Below, in pieces: positions 8,063-16,935 of a stretch of 64,000 nucleotides of DNA (position 1 is its first letter; the number at the start of each line of letters is the position of its first letter). Location of the stretch: assembly GCF_003583765.1 (NCBI RefSeq), contig NZ_QXQA01000004.1, positions 186,001-250,000 on the forward strand, in the 5' to 3' direction. The stretch is from Paenibacillus nanensis (GTDB taxonomy: Bacteria; Bacillota; Bacilli; Paenibacillales; Paenibacillaceae). Position numbers and translations under genes: made by a program. The notes under the pieces are model-generated. The model had not been told where the DNA came from. It did not search any database and saw only the letters and a program-made list of their open reading frames with translations.

Positions 8063-8380
8063 TTAAACGAGCAATCTCAGCTGGTTCGTGTAGATTTGAT
8101 TGTCGCTTTTTAAGCTGAAGCTGTTCGCGGCTTCGCTATAGTCCACTTTCATGCGAGGCTCGAAAAACACTTCATGCCTAGGCTCATAGAGAAACGGAAT
8201 CGGGTCTCCAGCCGATTCCTGGTCATCGACGCTCGCCTCCGATACAAGCTGCAGCGCCGGAACGCCGTTGTTGGCGCACCCGCAGCCTTCCATATCGTAC
8301 AGCAGCTTCAGCTTCCTCGAGCCATCTTCTAAATAAGGGGATAGCTTTTTTACAGCAGCTTCCGTAAATGTAATATGCAT
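8063..8380 (-). CDS. HesB/IscA-like Fe-S biosynthesis domain protein (YqkB-like)
   Basis: 105 residues from the ATG at 8378-8380, which has a GAAGGAG site 10 nt upstream; a start 30 nt earlier has none. It contains the HesB-fold core: ITFTEAAVKKLSPYL, then GCGCANNGVPALQLV, then EVFFEPRMKVDY and FSLKSDNQIYTNQL. The CxC pair sits in the middle, as in B. subtilis YqkB, rather than in the C-terminal position of true A-type carriers, so iron-sulfur binding is possible but unproven. Confidence 0.78.
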   Translation of the reverse strand: MHITFTEAAVKKLSPYLEDGSRKLKLLYDMEGCGCANNGVPALQLVSEASVDDQESAGDPIPFLYEPRHEVFFEPRMKVDYSEAANSFSLKSDNQIYTNQLRLLV

Positions 8381-8508
8381 CTCTCGATCGCTCCTTCTCT
8401 TGTTGCGCATGCCGGCTTTACAGGTTTAAGATGATTATAAGGAGTCAGGTCAGCAAGATCAAGGATGGCGCTGAACTCCAGCAGCTATAGAAAGGTGGAT
8501 ATGCCAAG

Positions 8509-10023
8509 ATGGCGGAAGAGAACAAAACGGCGCTCAGCCAGTTCAGAGAAACGATACATAAAATTAAAAGCTACGAGGAAGCGCTCGGCGTGCTTTACTG
8601 GGATCTTCGCACCGGCGCTCCGCGCAAAGGGATGGATACCCGCTCCGAAGCGATCGGCATGCTGTCCGGCGACATGTTCAAGCTTCAGACATCGCCCGAG
8701 CTCGGCGAGTGGCTGTCCGCTTTGGAACAGAAGGGCACGTACGAAAATTTATCCGAAATCGATCAGCGTCTAGTGACGGAAACCCGCAAGGATTACGACC
8801 GAAGCGTCAAAATCCCTCCAAAGCTGTATCAGGAGTACGTCGTCATTGCCGCCCAGACGGAGAACAAATGGGAGGAAGCGAAGGCGGAAAACGATTATGA
8901 AAGCTTCCGGCCCTATCTGGACAAGGTCATTTCCTATACGAGCCAATTTATCGACCTATGGGGAGCAAAGGCTACCCGTTATGACACGCTGCTCGATCAA
9001 TACGAGCCGGGCATGACGGTCGCCGAGCTGGATCATGTGTTTGGCGGCTTGCGAGAGAAGCTGGTGCCGCTGGCCGCAGCGATTGCGGCGTCGCCGCATC
9101 AGCCGGATAAGTCTTTCCTGCGTCAAAGCTTTGACAAGGAAGCGCAGAAATCGTTCAGCCTCTACATCCTGGAGCAGATGGGCTACGATTTCGAAGCCGG
9201 CAGGCTCGATGAAAGCGCCCATCCGTTCGCGACGGGCTTAAATCCCGGTGACGTGCGCATTACGACGCGTTATTTGGCGGACGACGTGACGAGCGCCCTA
9301 TTCGGCACCATTCACGAAGGCGGACATGCGCTGTACGAGCAAAATATTATGCCGGAGCTGACCGGCACGACCCTTTCGACGGGAACGTCGATGGGTATTC
9401 ACGAGTCGCAGTCCCGCTTCTGGGAAAATGTGATCGGACGCAGCCGTCCTTTCTGGGAGCGTTATTTCGGCGAGCTGCAACGACGGTTCCCGGGGCAGCT
9501 GGACGTGTCGGTCGATCAATTCTACCGAGGCAACAATACCGTCCAGCCATCTCTTATTCGAATCGAAGCGGATGAGCTGACGTACAATCTGCATATCATT
9601 ATCCGGTACGAGATCGAAAAGCTTATTTTCAACAGCGGGGCGAAAGCTGCCGATCTGCCTGAAATTTGGAACGATAAATATAAGGAGTACTTGGGCATTG
9701 TGCCGCCAACTTACGCGGAAGGCGTTCTGCAGGACGTGCATTGGTCGGGCGGCGCGTTCGGGTATTTCCCGTCCTACTCGCTCGGCAACATGTACGCCGC
9801 TCAGTTTGCGGATACAATGGAAAGAGAGCTTCCCGGCATGTGGTCGCTAGTCGGTGAAGGCAATTTGATTCCGATCAAGGAATGGCTGAAGGAGCGCATC
9901 TACCGTTACGGCAAGCTGCGGACGCCGTCGGAGCTGGTGTCGTCCGTCACCGGCAAGCCGCTGGATCCGCAGTACTTGGTCGATTACCTGACAAAAAAAT
10001 ATACCGATATCTATAAGCTGTAG
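8509..10023 (+). CDS. Metallocarboxypeptidase, M32 family (YpwA-like)
   Basis: A 504-residue enzyme of normal M32 length. The zinc motif HEGGH is at 269-273, with the downstream ESQSRFWEN segment that carries the third ligand and the GxxRxxT-type region typical of the family. It removes C-terminal amino acids from peptides in the cytoplasm with broad specificity. The ATG has an AAAGGTGG site about 10 nt upstream. It ends 20 nt before a strong terminator, so it is a single-gene unit. Confidence 0.93.
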   Translation: MAEENKTALSQFRETIHKIKSYEEALGVLYWDLRTGAPRKGMDTRSEAIGMLSGDMFKLQTSPELGEWLSALEQKGTYENLSEIDQRLVTETRKDYDRSVKIPPKLYQEYVVIAAQTENKWEEAKAENDYESFRPYLDKVISYTSQFIDLWGAKATRYDTLLDQYEPGMTVAELDHVFGGLREKLVPLAAAIAASPHQPDKSFLRQSFDKEAQKSFSLYILEQMGYDFEAGRLDESAHPFATGLNPGDVRITTRYLADDVTSALFGTIHEGGHALYEQNIMPELTGTTLSTGTSMGIHESQSRFWENVIGRSRPFWERYFGELQRRFPGQLDVSVDQFYRGNNTVQPSLIRIEADELTYNLHIIIRYEIEKLIFNSGAKAADLPEIWNDKYKEYLGIVPPTYAEGVLQDVHWSGGAFGYFPSYSLGNMYAAQFADTMERELPGMWSLVGEGNLIPIKEWLKERIYRYGKLRTPSELVSSVTGKPLDPQYLVDYLTKKYTDIYKL

Positions 10024-10042
10024 CACGCTTTTCGCAAGAAGC

Positions 10043-10085
10043 CGGGCTGCGGTCGTCTCCGGACGGCCGCGGTCCGATTTTTTTT
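10043..10085 (+). terminator. Terminator of the M32 peptidase gene
   Basis: A 14-bp stem (10043-10056 with 10063-10076, a few G-U pairs, loop CTCCGG) is followed by A and eight T. Confidence 0.92.
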
Positions 10086-10173
10086 GTCCCGATCCCGTGC
10101 CAATCACCGCTTTGTCGGCTCCCGCATAGGCTGATATACGTCTATATGTCTAAAAAAGCGGGAGGTATGAACG

Positions 10174-11187
10174 ATGAGCAAACGACGCGCATACAGCATG
10201 CTGCTGCTTGCCATCGTCCTTGCGGCGGCAGCGGCCTTAGCCGGCTGCGGCAACGGAGGTTCGGATAAAAAGCTGGTCCGAATCGGCGAAGTGACAAGAT
10301 CGCTATTTTACGCGCCGCAATACGTAGCGATCGAAAAAGGATTTTTTGAGGAGGAAGGGCTCGAGATCGAGCTGACGACGACGCCGGGCGGCGATAAAAC
10401 GATGACGGCGCTGCTATCGAATGTCATTGACGTTGCGCTGGTTGGCTCGGAGACGTCGATTTATGTGTATCAGCAGGGCGCTGAAGACCCTGTCATCAAC
10501 TTTGCGCAGCTCACGCAGACAGACGGCACGTTTCTGGTTGCGAGAGAGAAAGTGGACAATTTTGATTGGAGCATGCTGAAAGGCAGCGTCTTCCTAGGTC
10601 AGCGCGTTGGGGGCATGCCGCAAATGGCGGGAGAATTCTCGCTGAAAAAGCATGGAATCGACCCGCACAACGATATGGAGCTTATTCAAAACATCGACTT
10701 TGCGAATATCGCGCCGGCCTTCTCCTCCGGAACGGGCGATTATGTGCAGCTGTTTGAGCCGACGGCATCGATTTTTGAAAAGGAAGGCAGAGGACACGTC
10801 GTGGCGTCCTTCGGCACCGAAAGCGGTCATCTTCCATATACTGTCTTTATGACGAAAAACAGCTTTATCGAAAAAAACAAGGATACGGTTCAAGCGTTCA
10901 CGAACGCGGTCTACAAAGCGCAGAAGTGGGTTGAGGAGAACAGCGCGGAAGCGATCGCGGACACGGTGCTGCCGTATTTCGAAAATGTCGACCGCGATAT
11001 TCTGATCAGCTCGATCGACCGTTACAAGCAGCAGGGCTCCTTCGCGGCGGATCCCATCGTCGACGAAGCGGAATGGAACAACCTGCTGGACATCATCACG
11101 GAAGCGGGAGAGCTGGAAACGCGTACGGAGCACGGCGTTCTCGTCAATACGGAATTCGCGGAAGCGGCTATTGCGGAAGTGAAGTAA
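10174..11187 (+). CDS. ABC importer substrate-binding lipoprotein (NMT1/SsuA/ThiY type)
   Basis: A 337-residue lipoprotein with signal sequence and lipobox ALAGC (Cys near residue 25). It then has the periplasmic-binding-protein fold of the NMT1/SsuA/TauA group (VRIGEVTRSLFYAPQYVAIE, GFFEEEGLEIEL, NVIDVALVG). It captures a small organic compound outside the cell and delivers it to the permease encoded two genes on. Candidates are sulfonates, pyrimidine precursors or aromatic compounds; nothing in the sequence decides, and no riboswitch was seen upstream. The start has GGGAGG 8 nt before the ATG. Confidence 0.87.
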   Translation: MSKRRAYSMLLLAIVLAAAAALAGCGNGGSDKKLVRIGEVTRSLFYAPQYVAIEKGFFEEEGLEIELTTTPGGDKTMTALLSNVIDVALVGSETSIYVYQQGAEDPVINFAQLTQTDGTFLVAREKVDNFDWSMLKGSVFLGQRVGGMPQMAGEFSLKKHGIDPHNDMELIQNIDFANIAPAFSSGTGDYVQLFEPTASIFEKEGRGHVVASFGTESGHLPYTVFMTKNSFIEKNKDTVQAFTNAVYKAQKWVEENSAEAIADTVLPYFENVDRDILISSIDRYKQQGSFAADPIVDEAEWNNLLDIITEAGELETRTEHGVLVNTEFAEAAIAEVK

Positions 11188-11220
11188 CGAACAACTAATA
11201 CGCGCAAGGGAGGCGATGAA

Positions 11221-12018
11221 ATGAAGGACACTTCGGCGCTTGCGCTGCAGCGGCTCTCTCATGTTTACGTGGGCGACAAAGGCGCTTCGCTCGCGGTGGA
11301 GGACATCGATCTCTCCGTAGCGAAAGGGGAATTCGTCAGTTTGGTCGGCCCCAGCGGCTGCGGCAAGACGACACTGCTCAGCTTGATGGCGGGCTTATTC
11401 CCGCCTACAGCCGGGAAGGTTCTGCTTGGCGGCGAGCCGGTGAAAGGACCGACGCCTAAGGTCGGATATATGCTTCAGCAGGACTACTTATTTCCATGGC
11501 GCTCGATTCGGGACAATGCCGCGATCGGGCTTGAGATTCAAGGCAGCAAATCGAAAGCGTCCATGAAAAGGGTTGACGAGTGGCTGAAGGAGCTGGGGCT
11601 TGAAGGCTTAGGCGGACGGTTTCCGCATGAGCTGTCGGGCGGCATGCGGCAGCGCGTCGCTTTGGCCCGCACGATGGTAACGGAGCCCGAGGTGCTGCTG
11701 CTCGACGAGCCGTTCTCCGCTCTCGACCTTCATATCAAAATGCAGCTGGAGGATGTGGTCGTCGAGACGCTGCGAAAGCTTGGCAAGACGGCCGTGCTGG
11801 TTACGCACGATCTGTCGGAGGCCGCGGCGATGAGCGACCGCGTCATCGTGCTTGGGAAAAATCCTGGGCATATCCGCAAAGAAATCAAAGTGCCGGACGA
11901 AATCAAATCCGCCGACCCGATTACGGCCCGCAAGCTCCCCGGCTTTCAGGTCTTGTTCGAGGAGCTGTGGGCGGAGCTGAACGCTGTGGACAGAAAGGAG
12001 GGCGGAGGCGATGCGTGA
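11221..12018 (+). CDS. ABC importer ATPase (SsuB/TauB type)
   Basis: A 265-residue nucleotide-binding subunit: Walker A GPSGCGKTT, signature LSGGMRQRVALAR, Walker B VLLLDEPFSALD and switch VTHDLSEA. It powers uptake through the permease encoded by the next gene, which overlaps it by 8 nt. The first codons MKDTSALALQRLSHVYVGD lead straight into the fold, so the start at 11221, behind GGGAGG, is good. Confidence 0.95.
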   Translation: MKDTSALALQRLSHVYVGDKGASLAVEDIDLSVAKGEFVSLVGPSGCGKTTLLSLMAGLFPPTAGKVLLGGEPVKGPTPKVGYMLQQDYLFPWRSIRDNAAIGLEIQGSKSKASMKRVDEWLKELGLEGLGGRFPHELSGGMRQRVALARTMVTEPEVLLLDEPFSALDLHIKMQLEDVVVETLRKLGKTAVLVTHDLSEAAAMSDRVIVLGKNPGHIRKEIKVPDEIKSADPITARKLPGFQVLFEELWAELNAVDRKEGGGDA

Positions 12019-12853
12019 GGAACAAAACGTTGTTCAGCAGGAGCGGCAAAAGCTGATAAACGGCTTATACGCGAGCCATAAGCGCAGGATGCGCAAAATC
12101 TCCGGCGCGGCGTTAGCGACGCAGCTCGCCATTTTGCTCCTTTTTATCGGCTTATGGGAAGCGGCGGGGCGGAACAGATGGATTGATCCGCTGCTGTTCA
12201 GCTATCCTTCCAAGCTGTTCGATCAGCTTTGGACCTCCATGACCGACGGAACGCTATGGCCGCATGTAGGGACGACCGTACTCGAGACGATCGTCGGCTT
12301 TGTGCTTGGCACCGCGGTCGGGACGATTATCGCGGCGGCATTATGGTGGTTTCCGTTCTTGTCACGCGTTCTGGATCCTTATCTGGTTGTGCTCAACAGC
12401 ATGCCGAAGGTCGCGCTGGGACCGATCTTTATCGTGGGGCTTGGTCCGGGCTTTTCGTCGATTGTCGCGATTACGTTAATGGTGACCGTTATTATAACAA
12501 CGATTAATATTTATAACCGGTTCAGGGAAATCGACAGCGGCTATATCAAGGTTGTGAGGCTGTTCGGCGCGAATCGGCTGCAGCTGTTCCGGCTCGTAAT
12601 TTTGCCCGGCTCCTTCCCTGTCATCATTTCGACGCTGAAGGTGAACGTCGGCCTTGCTTGGATCGGCGTAATCGTCGGGGAATTTCTTGTCGCGAAGATC
12701 GGGCTCGGCTATCAGATTATTTACGGCTTCCAAGTGTTCAACTTTACGCTTGTCCTTTCAAGCCTCGTCGTCATCGCGGTTGTCGCGACGGTCATGTATC
12801 AGCTCGTCTCGGCGCTTGAGCGGAAGTTGACGGAGGGTTGGCGGGAAAGGTAG
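12011..12853 (+). CDS. ABC importer permease (SsuC/TauC type)
   Basis: A 280-residue BPD_transp_1-family membrane protein with about six hydrophobic segments and a ~40-residue cytoplasmic N-terminus rich in Arg/Lys. The EAA loop that contacts the ATPase is present around FREIDSGYIKVVRLFGANRL. It starts inside the ATPase gene (8-nt overlap), so translation is coupled. With the two preceding genes it forms a complete importer. Confidence 0.94.
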   Translation: MREEQNVVQQERQKLINGLYASHKRRMRKISGAALATQLAILLLFIGLWEAAGRNRWIDPLLFSYPSKLFDQLWTSMTDGTLWPHVGTTVLETIVGFVLGTAVGTIIAAALWWFPFLSRVLDPYLVVLNSMPKVALGPIFIVGLGPGFSSIVAITLMVTVIITTINIYNRFREIDSGYIKVVRLFGANRLQLFRLVILPGSFPVIISTLKVNVGLAWIGVIVGEFLVAKIGLGYQIIYGFQVFNFTLVLSSLVVIAVVATVMYQLVSALERKLTEGWRER

Positions 12854-12903
12854 GATGATGGAAAGGCATTTCCATTATTTTATCGGAACCGGGGTAAGCA
12901 TAA

Positions 12904-13881
12904 ATGGGTATTCGGGTTATTAAAACAGCCGTCGCGGCAATCGCGGCGATTTATACGGCATATTATTTAGACTTAACGCCCGCGCTGTCTGCGGGCATCC
13001 TTGCGATACTCGGCGTTGAAGTGACGCGAATGAAAGGGCTGAAGAGCGTTTCCGCCCGTTTTGTCGCTTCGGTGCTGGGTCTTTTTTTCGCTTCGGTCAT
13101 CTTTACGGTCTTGGGCTTCCACTATTGGGTGGTAGCGATATTCATTATGGTGACCTTTCCGGTCTTGTCGCGGTTCCAGCTAAAGGGCGGAATTTTGACA
13201 AGCAGCGTCATCGTGTTTCAGCTGTTTTCTCACGGCGAAGTGAATGTCGATATTATTGCGAACGAAATTTTGCTGCTGTTATCCGGTCTCGGCTGGGCGA
13301 CCGTCATTAACGTCGTTTATATGCCGAGGGAAGACAAGGAGCTGCTTGCCATCAGAGCGAGGCTGGAGGAGGATTTCAGCTCGATCTTCCGCGAAATGGC
13401 GACCACGCTGCGCAACCCCAAGCATCTTTGGAACGGCGGCGAAATATTGGATGCCCACGGCTCCATCGAGCAGGGCGTCAATCTCTCGATTCGAAATCGG
13501 GAGAATCGCATTTGGGGATATGAATCCTACTGGTCTACCTATTTCGAAATGCGCAGGCAGCAGCTCTATTCGATTCAGCAAATGCTTGCCGAGCTGTCGC
13601 TCGTCTACGAGAAATGGCCGCAAGGCGAGCTTCTGGCTGAGCTTCTAGAACAATTGGCCGGCGACGTCAAATCGGAGGTGTACCGGGGCAAGGCGGAGCA
13701 GATGGTGTTCGCGCTTATGAAGTCGTTCCGGGAGATGGAGCTTCCGACTACCCGCGAGGAATTCGAAATCAGGGCGTCGCTGTATACACTCCTTCATGAA
13801 GTGGACCGTTATTTGGCCGTGGCCAGACGGCTCAAAAAGAAGCCGGGCGAACAAGAAACCGGACTTGCGAGGTCGAATTAA
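12904..13881 (+). CDS. Aromatic acid exporter family protein (YqjA/FUSC-like)
   Basis: 325 residues. The N-terminal ~140 contain four or more membrane helices (TAYYLDLTPALSAGILAILG, ASVLGLFFASVIFTVLGF) and the rest is a soluble, mostly helical cytoplasmic domain with many charges, as in ArAE_1/DUF939 proteins of Bacillales (YqjA). The family is annotated as aromatic-acid exporters, but Gram-positive members lack direct proof. It follows the importer genes with a 50-nt gap and may be in the same transcript. Its Shine-Dalgarno is weak. Confidence 0.82.
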   Translation: MGIRVIKTAVAAIAAIYTAYYLDLTPALSAGILAILGVEVTRMKGLKSVSARFVASVLGLFFASVIFTVLGFHYWVVAIFIMVTFPVLSRFQLKGGILTSSVIVFQLFSHGEVNVDIIANEILLLLSGLGWATVINVVYMPREDKELLAIRARLEEDFSSIFREMATTLRNPKHLWNGGEILDAHGSIEQGVNLSIRNRENRIWGYESYWSTYFEMRRQQLYSIQQMLAELSLVYEKWPQGELLAELLEQLAGDVKSEVYRGKAEQMVFALMKSFREMELPTTREEFEIRASLYTLLHEVDRYLAVARRLKKKPGEQETGLARSN

Positions 13882-14030
13882 TCCGCGATTTGCTTTTCAT
13901 ATTTCGGTCTGGAATGGAATAGATATGTAGTGTGAAACCATTCTTACGGCTATGCTTTCGTTTCCTGCGGGGAATGGCGCTGCCGCGGGAGGCCTGTAAA
14001 ATAAATTTGTTTGTTTGGACCCGTTTAATC

Positions 14031-14057
14031 AACAAACGCCTAAGACCTGCATACACT
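14031..14057 (+). promoter_or_regulatory. Possible sporulation (sigma-E/K) promoter of cotE
   Basis: CATACACT at 14050-14057 matches the CATA-type -10 of mother-cell sigma factors; AACA at 14031-14034 could be a sigma-K -35 with 15-nt spacing. B. subtilis cotE is known to use both sigma-E and sigma-K. The -35 match is weak. Confidence 0.4.
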
Positions 14058-14091
14058 TTAATTGAATGATTGTATGGAGGAGGTTAAATCA

Positions 14092-14661
14092 ATGACTATT
14101 GCAGATAAACAGCTACAGTGCAGAGAAATTATTACGAAAGCTGTCTGCGGCAAGGGTCGTAAGTTTTCCACTGTAACCCATACCGTAACACCGCCTCATA
14201 ATCCGACCAGTATACTGGGCGCATGGGTCATTAACCATCAGTATGAAGCGGTTCGTTCGGGCGACGGTATTGAGGTGATCGGTACTTACGAGCTCAACAT
14301 TTGGTATTCGTATAACAGAAACTCGCAAACGGATGTGGCCAAAGAATCCGTACAATTCGTCGAAAACGTACCGCTCTCTTATGTCGATCCCAAACATAGG
14401 GCTTCAACGGAGGAAGTGTCCGCGGAAGTGCTACAGGAACCGAACGCGATCGAAGCGAATATTTCTTCGAACGGTCAAAGCGTGAACATTCGGGTAGAGC
14501 GCGAGTTTGCGGTTGAAATGATCGCCGAGACGAAGGTTTGCGTAGCGGTAGTGCCAGGCGGCTGCAGTGACATGGACGACAAGGATCTGGACTTCGGAAT
14601 CGGCGAAGATGACGAAGACTATGAAGACCTGGATGCCGACCTGCTGGACGACGAGCTGTAA
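14092..14661 (+). CDS. cotE: Outer spore coat morphogenetic protein CotE
   Basis: 189 residues from the ATG at 14092, behind GGAGGAGG; the frame is open 30 nt further up but without a site. The body matches CotE: LQCREIITKAVCGKGRKFS, NPTSILGAWVINHQYE, IGTYELNIWYSYN and VCVAVVPGGCSD. CotE assembles around the forespore in the mother cell and recruits the outer coat. The last ~35 residues are almost all Asp/Glu (GIGEDDEDYEDLDADLLDDEL), as in other CotE proteins. The position just before the mutS-mutL block matches B. subtilis, but here another gene and a repeat array lie in between. Confidence 0.95.
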   Translation: MTIADKQLQCREIITKAVCGKGRKFSTVTHTVTPPHNPTSILGAWVINHQYEAVRSGDGIEVIGTYELNIWYSYNRNSQTDVAKESVQFVENVPLSYVDPKHRASTEEVSAEVLQEPNAIEANISSNGQSVNIRVEREFAVEMIAETKVCVAVVPGGCSDMDDKDLDFGIGEDDEDYEDLDADLLDDEL

Positions 14662-14721
14662 GGCATCCGGTCCTTTTATCTATTCAGTTATCGCAGTATA
14701 TGCCGCATATGCGGCGATTTC

Positions 14722-14745
14722 GAGGGCGAAAGCCCTCTTTTTTTT
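14722..14745 (+). terminator. Terminator of cotE
   Basis: A stem GAGGGC/GCCCTC (14722-14727, 14732-14737) closed by a GAAA tetraloop is followed by eight T. A second small palindrome (14703-14716) lies just before. Confidence 0.95.
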
Positions 14746-14829
14746 ACTTATTTCGAAGCTTGGAACGCGCCGGAGCGGTTACTGTCCAACGCATCGTTCG
14801 GCATGCTTGGCGAAGAGGGGGTGAGCGAG

Positions 14830-16203
14830 GTGGCGGCGACTTGGATTTGGCGCGGGGAGGGGGAGCCCTTCCTCCTAGTCGGCACGGCTGATGGCAGCGC
14901 TTCTCCGCTGCCGGATAAAGCGCGTCAAGGCGATGCGGTCATGGCGGGTAGCGTCAGCTTGGAAGTCCCGCTTGCAGCGTCTCACGGCGTTTGGGTGCTG
15001 AACGAAGGCGCGGGCTCGGCGGCTCGCATGAGCGCGGATACGAAGCGCAGGCTGTGGAAACGGGCGGGCATCAGCTGCAACGCGGAGAAACCGCTTCCGG
15101 CGAGGGTATATGCGGTCACTATCGTCAATCAAGAGCCTTGGCGTTTCGAGCGGATCGGCCGCGGACGCCCGCCGCGGCTCGGTGACGACGGCTGGCCGGA
15201 GGAGGAGGCGCAGCGCCGGGCTGCGCGGGCCGCCGCCCGCGCCCTCTATGCGCTCGGCCTTGACATCGGCGAGGCGGAGGTCGCGCTTAGCGACGGAGGC
15301 CGCGCGATCGTGCTGGACGCGCGGCCGCTTGCCGCGGATTCAGCCGCGGGAGAGGCCGCGCTTGAAGCGTTCGCCGCGCGGTATGCCGCGGCGGATGCCG
15401 GGGGAGGCGGCGGGCGGATCTTGATCGGCGCCGACCCCGAATTCGCGCTGCTGACGCCGGCCGGGAAGCTGGCTCCGGCGTCGCGCTTTTTCGGCGAAGG
15501 CGCCGCCGGGGCGACCGGCGCCGACGCCATGGTTGTGGGGCGGCGGGTGATCTATCCCGTCGCCGAGCTGCGGCCCGCGCCGGCGGAGACGCCCGCCGCG
15601 CTGGCCGCGAACGTGCGGCGCCTGCTTGCGCGCGCCGCCGTCCGCGTGAGCGACCCCGCGCTGCGCTGGGTCGCCGGGGCGATGCCCTTGCCGGGGCTGG
15701 CGCTCGGCGGGCACATCCATATTAGCGGAGCGCCGCTCACGGGGCGCTTGCTCCGCCTGCTCGACAGCTGCGCGGCGTACCCGCTCGCGCTGGTCGAGGA
15801 TCCCGCCGGGCGGGGCCGGCGTCCCCGCTACGGCGCGCTCGGGGACGTCCGCCTGCAGCCGCATGGCGGGTTCGAGTACCGGACGCTGCCGAGCTGGCTT
15901 GTGTCGCCGGCAGCGGCCAAAGCGGCCTTCGCGCTCGCTCTGCTGTGCGCGCGCGAGGCCATGCGCATGCCCCGCGTGCCGGCCCGGGAGGAGCGGTACG
16001 CGGAGGCCTATTACGCCGGCGACCGCACAGAGCTCGCCGGCTGCCTTGACGAGGTCGCGGCGGCGATTGCCGCGACCGAAAGCTATCCCGCGCTCGCGCA
16101 GTACATCGAGCCGCTATTCGATGCCGCGCGCCGCGGCAAAACCTGGGACGAGAGCGCCGATATCCGCGCGAAGTGGCGCATCCCTCAGCCTAAGCTGCAA
16201 TAA
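14830..16203 (+). CDS. Putative COOH-NH2 ligase (amidoligase) with ATP-grasp-like N-terminal region
   Basis: About 457 residues from GTG 14830, which sits 9 nt from GAGGGG; ATG 14803 has no site. The C-terminal part from residue 200 matches the phage phiEco32-like COOH-NH2 ligase type-2 domain: GADPEFALL (200-208), AELRP, GGHIHISG (293-300), RPRYGALGDVRLQPHGGFEY and RTLPSWLVSP. These are glutamine-synthetase-fold enzymes that join carboxyl and amino groups using ATP. The first ~190 residues contain an ATP-grasp-like tail (RALYALGLDIGEAEVALSDGG). The gene is far richer in GC than its neighbours (long GCG/GCC runs). It lies between cotE and mutS, suggesting a role in the spore coat (inference). 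Substrate unknown. Confidence 0.8.
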   Translation: MAATWIWRGEGEPFLLVGTADGSASPLPDKARQGDAVMAGSVSLEVPLAASHGVWVLNEGAGSAARMSADTKRRLWKRAGISCNAEKPLPARVYAVTIVNQEPWRFERIGRGRPPRLGDDGWPEEEAQRRAARAAARALYALGLDIGEAEVALSDGGRAIVLDARPLAADSAAGEAALEAFAARYAAADAGGGGGRILIGADPEFALLTPAGKLAPASRFFGEGAAGATGADAMVVGRRVIYPVAELRPAPAETPAALAANVRRLLARAAVRVSDPALRWVAGAMPLPGLALGGHIHISGAPLTGRLLRLLDSCAAYPLALVEDPAGRGRRPRYGALGDVRLQPHGGFEYRTLPSWLVSPAAAKAAFALALLCAREAMRMPRVPAREERYAEAYYAGDRTELAGCLDEVAAAIAATESYPALAQYIEPLFDAARRGKTWDESADIRAKWRIPQPKLQ

Positions 16204-16256
16204 AACAGATTCGCTGATCCGCCGGCCTGCACACTTATATAATTGGCCCGGAAAAT

Positions 16257-16935
16257 AGAACGGTCAGGCCGCCTAAAATCCCCGAAGGTTGCTCAATCGC
16301 TCGATTTAAGGCGCCGCTGCCGACCTAAACCATCTCCAATCGCACAGATGATGGGAATAGGACGTTGCGGCCGCCTAAAATCTCCCAATATGCTCAATCG
16401 CTCATTTTAAGCGCCACCGCCGACCTAAACCGCCATCAATCGCTCTAGTGATGGGAATTGGTCGTTCCGGCCGCCTAAAATCTCCAAATGATGCTCAATC
16501 GCTCATTTTAAGCGCCACCGCCGACCTAAACCATCACCAATCGCTCAGATGATGGGAATTGGTCGTTCCGGCCGCCTAAAATCTCCAAATGATGCTCAAT
16601 CGCTCATTTTAAGCGCCACCGCCGACCTAAACCGCCTTCAATCGCTCTAGTGATGGGAATAGGTCGTTCCGGCCGCCTAAAATCCCCGAAGGTTGCTCAA
16701 TCGCTCGATTTAAGGCGCCACCGCCGACCTAAACCATCTCCAATCGCTCTAGTGATGGGAATAGGTCGTTCCGGCCGCCTAAAATCCCCAAAGGCGGCTT
16801 CATCGCTCGATTTAAGGCGTCGCCGCCGACCTAAACCATCTCCAACCGCTCTAGTGATGGGAATAGGTCGTTCCGGCCGCCTAAAATCCCCAAAGGCGGC
16901 TTCATCGCTCGAAATAAGGCGTCACGAAAGACTTA
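16257..16935. repeat. Array of about seven ~101-bp direct repeats, each with two potential stems
   Basis: The marker GGCCGCCTAAAATC recurs at 16267, 16369, 16469, 16570, 16671, 16773 and 16875 (first unit GGCCGCCTAAAATC after a variant lead), a period of 100-102 bp. Units are roughly 85-95% alike by eye. Each has two inverted repeats: GCCTAAAATC with GATTTAAGGC (or near variants), and CGACCTAAACCATC with GATGGGAATAGGTCG. Sequence variants such as CCATC/CGCCATC still pair with GATGG. It has no unique spacers, so it is not CRISPR. Confidence 0.9.

Noticed and set aside
10086..10173. TPP or other riboswitch before the NMT1-type importer
   Set aside because: The gap is under 90 nt after the terminator and shows no conserved riboswitch core.
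14062..14091. Upstream cotE start at 14062
   Set aside because: No site there; ATG 14092 directly follows GGAGGAGG.
16257..16935. CRISPR array
   Set aside because: Units repeat over their full length with no unique spacers, and no cas genes are near.
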